A model generated the notes under the pieces. That model did no database searches and had not been told where the DNA came from. It saw only the letters and a list, made by a program, of their open reading frames with translations. 64,000 nt of DNA, from positions 124,632,999-124,696,998 of the forward strand of contig JAKGHH010000001.1 in the NCBI GenBank assembly GCA_022828595.1, read 5' to 3'. Source of the stretch: Nelumbo lutea (taxonomy: Eukaryota; Streptophyta; Magnoliopsida; Proteales; Nelumbonaceae). Position numbers and translations under genes: made by a program. The stretch's first letter is position 1; every line of letters starts with the position of its first letter. This document shows, piece by piece, positions 47,572 through 57,300 of the stretch.

Positions 47572-47858
47572 TCAAGGTTTTAAAAACTGATCTGGAACTG
47601 AAACCAGAATCATTCTAGTTCAAAGAACAGCCCATTCTGACAAAAAAATAAAAAATAATAATTAAAATAAAAAATGACAAAAAACATTGAACGGGTCACC
47701 AATTAGACTGCTTGGATCAATGGATCGTTGACCAATTCAACAGTTTTTAGCTAACGACTGGTTTTGGGATAAAACAGAACCAGTTGCTTGGACGGTTCCT
47801 GAATGATTCCCAGATCAAACAGTCCAACTGTCCGGGTCAACGACAGTTTGAAAACATT
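47572..47858. mobile_element. hAT-type MITE (AAGGTTTT...AAAAC family), copy 2
   Basis: The 287-bp element has ends TCAAGGTTTTAAAAACTG and CAGTTTGAAAACATT and is flanked by an exact 8-bp direct repeat, GCCTATTT, at 47564-47571 and 47859-47866. The interior (GGATCGTTGACCAATTCAAC, GGGATAAAACAGAACCA) matches 23568-23848. Confidence 0.82.
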
Positions 47859-47866
47859 GCCTATTT

Positions 47867-48332
47867 GAATTATAAACAGGCTCAAATAATAGTTGCATGC
47901 CAATTTGTATTTTTCTTGGTAAAACATACCAATTTGTATTGATCATCCCCAAAATGTTTCTCTGGTAGAAACAACCAAATACCAAACACAACCATAATGA
48001 CAATACTTGCCTGCGGCAGTTGGCCTCAAATCAGGATGACTCCTAAAACAAGAGGTGATAAGAGAATAGTTATAATGTCTCTGTTTTTGAGAAGAACAAA
48101 AAAGAGGTACTTATGAAAATTTTTCTGTTAGTTTGGAATCAGGTAGGTTTTGTAATGTTGGCTCTTAATGTTGCTGAAATTGAATATTGAACATTTACCT
48201 CCTCTAGGGACCATGTTTAAAGCAGCATATTGTTAACATTCAAACCGGTTTTGATGCTCATAAAAATACAAGGCTTCGAAACAACCAGGACAAATTTTGT
48301 ACATTGAATATTGCTTCTTCCGAAGATCCGCA
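47867..48332. other. Presumed 3' UTR and flank of the BRE gene
   Basis: No canonical AATAAA is seen on the minus strand within the first 100 bases after the stop; variant signals must be used. No other gene recognised. Confidence 0.4.
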
Positions 48333-51300
48333 TTAAAGTTGGGTCTCATTACAATACTTCTTAAAGTTCAAGCTTTCCTCCACCAAAAAGTCGCTGCCAA
48401 AATTAGGTATGTTAGTACAACGAGTATCAAAAAGTAAACAGAAAAAGAAAAAAAAAAAAAAAAACATATAGTGATACAGGAATTACTGATTGAGGTACTC
48501 ACAAGATGCGTTCTGCCATTTGTGATATTTCCCATCTGGGACTCCATGGATAATCTACCAAAGGAGGTGACATGATTGGTGCACCTTGAGAATTGAAATG
48601 CTATAAAATTATAATAATCTAATCAGTATGAGTGATGTGTACCAATAACACTATTACAAGTCAGGGAAAGGACAGAAAAGCATGGGTAGTGCATATACCA
48701 GTTAAGGACCATCCCGTTCTAAGTACAAGCAGCTAAACATATGTATCCAGTTGGTAAATATGGGAAGGGTTTCTTATTTAACGAGATTAAATTAATTATA
48801 ATTTATAATCAACAACCCACTTTATATAAAAGAATGGGGCCCGCAAATGCATCAAATTGAAAGTCTGTGGTTAGTCTTTTATTCGAGTTAGGAAACTAAA
48901 TTGGAGTTGATTTAATATAACAGATTTGATTAACTTCTTTCATGAGTTAAAATTTATTTATCCGGTTATCCCTTTTTTTCTAAATAGCAGTCTTAGACGC
49001 ATTTTTTCAGAGGCCCACTAGTCTGAGGGCTTTGCTTTGACATATATTAGATGTTCTTGCTGTGAATAAATGAAAATGACCTAGGCATTGCCTTCACAAC
49101 TATGGATTCTTCATTTGGTTGTTTATTCTGATGTATTTCAGGTGAATTTCCTTTTCTAGGTCTGCAATAATAAATGTACTCCCTAACAAAATAGAAGAAG
49201 GTGGTGAATAGGCAATTGGCAATCACCCAGAAACCAGGTTGTTCTAGGCTCTAACAGATCAAGGAGTTGTAACCCAAGAAACAGGCCCACTCTTTATGCA
49301 CCTAAAAATATTTGCAGTAACTAGTACTGTGTGCTTGTGTATTACCACAAACACACACAAAAAATTATAAAATCAGAGTAACTGGTCAAAGAATTGACTA
49401 CCCAAATCTCCCAAAAACAAAATCCAGGTATGATGCTTTGAATTAAGACTAAGCACTCAAATATCCATGACTCCCTTCTCATCTGTTTTTACAGGAGGTG
49501 AGGGAGTTCAGCAGAACTTCATATTTTGGAAAGTGACAAAAACAAGCTCAGCATCCAGATAATAATGGATATGCACATTAAAGCAAAGCATGGCTCCATG
49601 AATGTGTGATGCAACTATATGCATCTGTCCCTGATTATGACATTCTTAGAATGAGTATAATAAATAGCAAAACTATTTGTATGGGGAGTGATTGGGGCAA
49701 CATCCCAAATTTTATAAAGGGGGTGCACCTCTAATCATTACTAAAAGAGTAGATGCTCTAAAAGTCAAAAAAAAAAAAAACAAATAATGATTTAATGATT
49801 CTTATCCTCACAAAAGGTGGAGTCTTTATCTTTTCATTGGGATGTATCCGGCTTATGAAAAACGGGTTGTGCCCAAATTGATCTACATTCATATTTACTG
49901 TAACTAGACAAATTAGAAGGGTTTCATTACCTGAGAACTTTGAAGCGTCAAAACAGGTTGTTGCTTAGGGAACTGAGTTGAAAGAAAAAAGTGCACCTAC
50001 AGCAATTGCCTTCTCATGAGTTTCACGGTGGATATAAAACAATCAAGAAGAATTACAATTAAAAGTTCAAACTCAACAAATAGATGTCAAATGGTGAAAT
50101 AAAATAACTTGGCTAATGAATTATTTTCAAGGTTCCTTGAACACACACGAGGTAGCAGATTCTCTATCCAAGCACATCTGCAACACTAGGAACCGAGTTT
50201 TCAGGCATCGACAAACCAGTATGCTAAGCAACCAAGAAGATCATTCTTTAGATAGTGTAATGTTAGTATTCACATAGCAAGAAGGTACTAGTTATAGCCA
50301 ATGTTAAGGTCTATATCATCATCCACAAATACAGAGAAACACTAAAAGTGACAATGAGAAAGGAGTGGGGAGCAGACTTTTACTCAACCCAACTCAACAA
50401 ATCCATTTTTATTTCCCAAGGAAAGGGCTCCTGACTCTCCCTCAAGGATGGAGACTTGCTTGGATTTTTTCTGGCAGTGAGCAGGAAGTGCAACCAGCAG
50501 TGACAAACCAAGATTTTGAGGCTGATGATAAACCAAGCTTTTGAGATGAGCTTAATGGAGTCAGGGAGGGAGACACCCCCGCCCCTTGGTGCATTGGTGG
50601 GGATTTTAACACTTTTTGGTTTCCTTCAGAGAAAATTGGATTGCCTAGAGGAGATCAGGGTATGAGAGGGTTTGCAAATTTTGTGCAACAGTGAGGCCTG
50701 ATGAATTTGCTGGTGCTAACTTCACCTGGGCAAACAACCAGGCTACCCCTACCTTGATCAAACTGGATAGTTTCCTTACCTCTCCGGACTGGGAGGATGG
50801 TTTCCCTAATTTATTCCAATCTGCTCTCCCCCAGACCCCTCTCAGACCATATGCCCCTTCTCTTAGATAGTGGAGGGGTGCCTTGTGCCCGCAGGCCTTT
50901 TAGGTTTGAACACATGTGGTTGAATGAGGAGAGCTTCCTTGAGAATCATGAGCTTCACAGGTTCAGCAAGTCACATCTTCCACTTGAAATTGAAGGAGTT
51001 GAAACAAAAAATTAGAGCCTAGAACAAAGACGTTTTCAAGGGAGTAGAAGCTAAAAAGACGAACTACTTACAGCAAATTGTTGATCTTGATTTGGAGGAA
51101 GAGAGGGGTCCTTTGAGTGAGGACAACAGGAAAAAAGAAACTTCAGGCCAAGATGAACTATGATAAAACTACCTTTCAATAAGAGATAAAATGGAGGCAG
51201 AGATCTTGAAGCTTATTGTTAGAGTAGGCTGTACAAGGGTAGTACAATCCTTTTATGTTTAGTTATATATGTATTGCTCTGCTGACGTGGCCCTCACTTA

Positions 51301-54300
51301 AGTGAGGGCACAATGGTAATCCTTGTATATCTTAGAAGAGTATAAATAAAAGAAGGTCGACTAGAGGTTGAGATTTTTCTCTCTAGTTCGGCTGTGACTT
51401 TTCTCCTTCTTTTTCTTCTCTTTCTCCTTCTCTCTCTTTTCCTTTTCTTTCTTCTGATCTGAACATATATGAACATCTAATCTGAGTTTTATCATGGTAT
51501 CAGAGCCACGATAATCAGTTCAGATAAGTTGTCTCCTTTTCTCTCTGTTCTGCACATTCCTCTCTAGGGTTTTGCAGAATTCTCATTGATATTTAGAGAG
51601 TTTTCCAGAAAGGAAGAAAAGGACTGGTCGTTTTCTCCTTTTGGGGGTTTCCATGCCTCCAATGAGTACAGTCGTGGTTTTGTGTGGTTGGTAGAAAACC
51701 CTTTACTCGCAATTCGAAGAGGGCTGGTTTTGTGATGGTGACAGTGCAGACTTGGTACCCTCTACTCGACAGGTACATGATCTTTGAACTAAGTTGTGGT
51801 ATGTAGCAAGTTTCTTTTATATGTTGCAGAACTGAAAATATTATTTGTGAGGTGTTGTGAGGGTTTCTAGTGCTAACAATAAACGGCAACAGTAGTGCTG
51901 TTGCTAAAAGTGGTGAACAGTTGTGAATATTATTGCTGAAACAATGGTGAATAGTTGTGAGTGTTGCTGCTGAAACCTGGTACTAGGAACCCTAGTGGTT
52001 GTTCAGTCATTCGTGTGGAGTGTGGTGATTTATTAGGGCAGTAGAGTAACAATCTAGTGGTACAACCTCCCACAGTTTTTTCTGTGCAGTCATGGGAGAC
52101 AACAGTGAATACAAATCAAGTGTGATAGTGCCTTCTGATTATCTGAATGTGCAGATGACCTCTATAAAACTGAATGGTGAGAATTATGTCCCTTGGGCTA
52201 AGTCTGTTGAAGTTTTCCTGAAAGCCAAAAAGAAAGTGAAACATGTTAGGGAAGATAAACCCTCAATTGATTCTCCAGGATATGATGAATGAGAACAGGA
52301 GGATGCCCAAATTATGACTTGGCTATGGAACAGCATGGAGTCCAAAATTAGTGTAAACTTCATGTTTTTAGATACAGCCAAGGAAGTCTGGGATTATGAA
52401 AGGAAACTATATTCTGAACAAGATAACATTACTAGGGTTTACCAACTGCACCAAGAATACTTCAATCTGCAACAAGGGAATCAGAGTCTTGAGAGCTATT
52501 ATGCCAGTATGAGAAACTTACGAAATGAATTGAATGTTTATCATCCTCTTACACCTGATGTCAAAATTCAGCAACAAAGAGAGCAGTTGGATGTGACCAG
52601 ATTTTTAGTAGGGCTGAAATCTGAGTATGAACCCGTAAAGGCACAGATATTAGGTGGATCTGCTCTTCCCTCTCTTGAGGAAGTGTTTGCTTGTCTTCGG
52701 AGGATTTCAATTGGACCCATAGAGACTTCCACTATGTCAGATAGGTCTGCATTTGCAGTTACAAGAGCGGGAGGTCGTGGTGGTAGAGGAGGTCAGCATG
52801 ACCGTGGTAGTGGTGGTGGACCCATGTATGGTCGTGGTGGTGGTCGTGTTGGAGGACGAGACTCAGGGGGAGCCCGTGGTAGGAGACGTGGTAATACTCT
52901 GAGAAGGTGTACTCACTGTGGTATGGAGGGGCATACTATCAATTTTTGCTACGATCTCCATGGCCCACCTTCAACCTAGGCGAATCATGCAGCTGTAAAT
53001 GGTGGTAACTCAAGACAAGAATCTCAAGTCATTGATCAAATCCCCACTACATCTGCAGATACTTCCAGAAAGGAGATGGTGAGTGTTTCACGGGATGAGT
53101 ATGAGCGGTTCATTCAGGGTACATCTCAACAAAACACAACTACCCTTGCACACACAGGTACGGCTTGTCTAGCATCCACATCTTCTCGTTGGATTATAGA
53201 TTATGGAGCTTCCGATCATATGACTGGAATTCCATGTGTATTTTCATCCATTTCTTCGTCCTCCACTTCCCAATTTGTTACTCTTGCCAATGGCTCTACA
53301 TCAGCCATATGTGGTGTTGGTAATGTTGACACTGACTCATTATCCCTCTCCTCAATTTTATATGTTCCAAAGTTTCCCTTTAACTTGATGTTTGTTAGTA
53401 AATTGACTCAGTCTCTTAATTGCTCAATAACTTTTTACCCTTCCTCTTGTGTGTTTCAGGATCTCAAGACGGGGATGAAGATTGGTGGAGGGCATGAAGC
53501 GGGTGGACTGTATTATCTTGATGGAGGTGGTTCAGCAACAACTCTTCAGTCATCTCTCTCCCCTCATCAGTGGCACTGCAGACTTGGCCATCCGTCTCTT
53601 AGAGCTTTTCAGTTACTTGTTCCGTCGTTGCGTCGTCTTTTCTAATTTAAATTGTCAGTTTGGGAAACATCATTGTGTCTCCTTTAGTCCTAGAGTTGAT
53701 AGTCATACATCGAGTCCTTTTTCTTTAGTCTATTCGGACATCTGGGGTCCAAACAGAGTAGTGTCTTATAATGGTTACAAGTACTTTGTAATTTTTGTTG
53801 ATGATTATTCAACAATGACATGGCTTGACCTTATGAAAGAAAAGAGTGAATTGTTTTCTATCTTCCAGAAATTTGATGCTGAAATTCACAATCAATTTGG
53901 TGTAAATATTAAAATTCTTCGTTCCGATAATGGTCGCGAGTATTTTTCCACACTTTCAAGAATATTTGGAACATGGCATTATCCATCAAACCTCATGTAC
54001 CTACACCCCTCAACAAAATGGGGTGGCTGAAAGAAAAAACCGTCACCTTTTGGAAACTAATCGGTCCCTCTTACATCAGATGAATGTTCCCAAACCCTTT
54101 TGGAGTGATGTTGTACTCACATCTTGCTTTCTTATTAACCACATGCCCATGTCTATCCTAAGGTCAGTCCCCTTTCTCTGTTTTGTTTCCCACGTTGTCT
54201 TCTTTTCCCCTTACTCCCATAGTTTTTGGATGCATGTGTTTCGTTCATAATCTTGGGCCTGGAATGGACGAGTTAGATGCTAGATCCACTAAGTGTGTCT

Positions 54301-57300
54301 TTCTTGGCTATTCTAGGACTCAAAAAGGGTACAAGTGTTATAACCCTCGTTCTCGGCGTTCTTTTGTTTGTTCTGATGTTACATTTTTTTAGTATGTTCC
54401 TTTCTTCTCCAGGTCAGATACTTCTTCTCCTCTGTTGCCATCACCCCCTCTTCCAGTTCCTGTTGAGGATCTCGTTCCTCTTGTTCCAGTCGTGACCCAG
54501 TCTTTGCCTCCAGTGCAGCTACCTGAGAGAGGACCACCTATCCGGCAAGAGTATACACATCGTCAGGCATCGGCTCCTCCCCTAGCTTCGTCACCGTCGA
54601 CAGATCCGGTAGTTGATCCCACCCCAGCCCCAACTCCAAGTTTTGACCTTGATCTTCCTATTGCTTTGCAGAAAGGTAAACGCAGTTGCACTTTCCATCC
54701 CATTTCCAATTTTGTTTCTATATCTCACATTTCAGCTTCCCATCACAATTTGTTTCTATGTTATCCTCTGTCTCTATTCCCAAGGATGTCCAGGAAGCCC
54801 TCAATTCTCCAAGGTGGCGCCAAGCAACGGATGAAGAACTCTCAACCCTGACGCGTACTCATACGTGGGACCTCACTACTCTTCCTCTTGGTAAGCATGT
54901 GGTCGGCTGTAAGTGGGTGTACACGGTTAAATACTTACCTGATGGAAGTGTTGAACGGTTAAAAGCTCGGTTAGTTGCCAAAGGTTACTCACAACAGTAT
55001 GGTATTGATTACACAGACACCTCTCCGGTTGCCAAAATTGGGTCAGTTCGTGTTCTAATTTCTCTTGCTGATATGTTTGATTGGCCCTTGTTTCAACTTG
55101 ACATCAAGAATGCCATTTTACATGGTGATCTTCTTGAGGAGGTGTACATAGAGCAACCACCAGGGTTTGTTGCTCAGGGGGAGGGTGAGAAGGTCTGTAG
55201 ACTTAAGAAGGCTATTTATGGACTTAAACAATCTCCCCTTGCATGGTTTGGGAGATTTAGTGAAGTGGTGAAGAAGTTTGGAATGAAACAGTGTCAGGTT
55301 GATCATTTCGTATTCAGCTATGAATCAAATGCTGGGAAGATTCTCTTGGTGGTATATGTAGATGACATTGTTATCATAGGCAGTGACAGACCAGGAATTG
55401 ACAGGTTGAAGACTTACTTGCATGATCACTTCCAGACAAAGGATCTTGGCAAATTAAGATACTTCCTAGGGATAGAGGTTGCAAGGTCCAAGAATGGTAT
55501 TAATCTGTGCCAGAGGAAATATGTTCTTGATTTGCTAGAGGAAACAGGGTTGTTGGGTGCCAGACTAGCTAAAACACCTATGGAACTGAATGCTAGATTG
55601 GGTAGTGATACAGGTGAGGAGTTTGAGGATTCGGGAAGGTACAGAAGGCTGGTGGGTAAGCTTAATTACCTAACCATCACTCAAACTAATATCTCATTTG
55701 CAGTCAGTGTAGTGAGTCAATTTATGCAGAATCCGAGAATCCCACACTGGGAGGCAGTCCTAAGGATTGTGAGGTATTTGAAGGGAGGGTGCTCTAGGTC
55801 GTGGCTTGTTGTATAAGAGTGGAGGAAGTCTTGAGATTAGACCTGTTCATGGGCCGGACCGAACCGGGCTCGGGTCGGGCTTTTACTCATCATTAATGAA
55901 AATACGCTAGGCCCGAGTCCAAGCCCGGCCCGACCAACGGGCCTATAACTTGGGCCCGAGCCCGGCCCTGATAAAAAGCCTGAAGCTCGAGCTCGAGCCC
56001 GAGCTCGACCTAATAAAAAAAATTACAATTTTCCCTATTCAAATTAGAATTAAAAATTCAAATGGTTTTTTTTCCTATTTAAATGAACAATGGGCCTACA
56101 AGATGGTTTTTTCCCTTTCTTTTACGTTTTGAAACACAATTTTACATTCTTAAATAAAAAAATTTATTCAAATGGACATAATCACATAATCCATTTTAAG
56201 TCTAATTTTAGGTCGGGTCGGGCCGGGCTCGGTCCGTGCTATTTTGACGAAACCTGAGCCCAACTCGATTTTATTGCAGACCGGGCTTTTTGGCCCGAGT
56301 TTAAGCCCGCGGGCCTATAAACATGTTCAAGCCCGTCCGGGGGCCGGGCCGGCCCGTCGGGCCACCCGGCCCATGAACAGGTCTACTTGAGATAGAGGAA
56401 TACACGGATGTTGATTGGACCGGGTCCATATCTGACAAAAGGTCCACTACAAGGTATTGCACTTTTCTTGGTGGGAACTTAGTGACATAGAAGAGTAAGA
56501 AGCAGACAGTGGTAGCAAGAAGCAGTGAATAGGCTGAATATAGGGCTATGGCTCACACAACATGCGAACTGGTGTGGTTGAAGCATCTACTAGAGGAGAT
56601 GGGATACTCGATTGACACTCCTATGAAGCTATACTGTGATAACCAAGCTGCAATTCACATCTCCTCTAATCCAGTGTTTCACGAAAGGACGAAGCACATA
56701 GAAGTGGATTGCCACTTTGTACGTGAGAAGGTGCTTAGTGGAGTGATAAGTACAGCATATGTGAACATAGGAAATCAATGGGCAGATCTGTTTACCAAAG
56801 GGTTAAATCGGGGAAGAGTGAACTACATATGTAACAAGTTGGGACTATATGACATATACTCACCAGCTTGAGGGGGACTGTTAGAGTCGGCTGTACAAGG
56901 GTAGTACAGTCCTTTTATGTTTGGTTATATATGTATTGCTCTGCTGATGTGGCCCTCACTTAAGTGAGGGCACAATGGGTAATCCTTGTATATCTTAGAA
57001 GAGTATAAATAAAAGAAGGGCTGACTAGAGGTTTTGAGATTTTTCTCTCTAGTTCGGCTGTGACTTTCTCCTTCTTTTTCTTCTCTTTCTCCTTCTCCCT
57101 CTCTCTCCCTTTTCCTTCTCTTTCTTTTGATCTGAACATATATGAACATCTAATCTGAGTTTTATCACTTATTGCTAAAAGAAGGTGACAACAACAATGC
57201 TTTTTTCCACAAGATGGCCAATGCCAAAAGGCACATTAATAGCATCAAGGCTTTAAAAGTTGATGGGCAGGTGCTGGAGGATGAGAGCCAGATTAAAATT

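Larger units (their letters stand above)
51217..57167 (+). mobile_element. Complete but inactive Ty1/copia element D
   Basis: The 5.95-kb element has LTRs at 51217-51494 and 56879-57167 (TGTTAG...ATCA), a primer-binding site at 51495, a polypurine tract GAGGGGGAC at 56870-56878, and a CTTAT target duplication on both sides. Between them are Gag, protease, integrase, RT and RNase H remnants in the right order, broken by stops and frameshifts. A 548-bp hAT element with its 8-bp duplication interrupts the RT/RNase H junction. The LTRs differ at roughly ten or more positions including indels, so it is older than element B. Confidence 0.95.
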
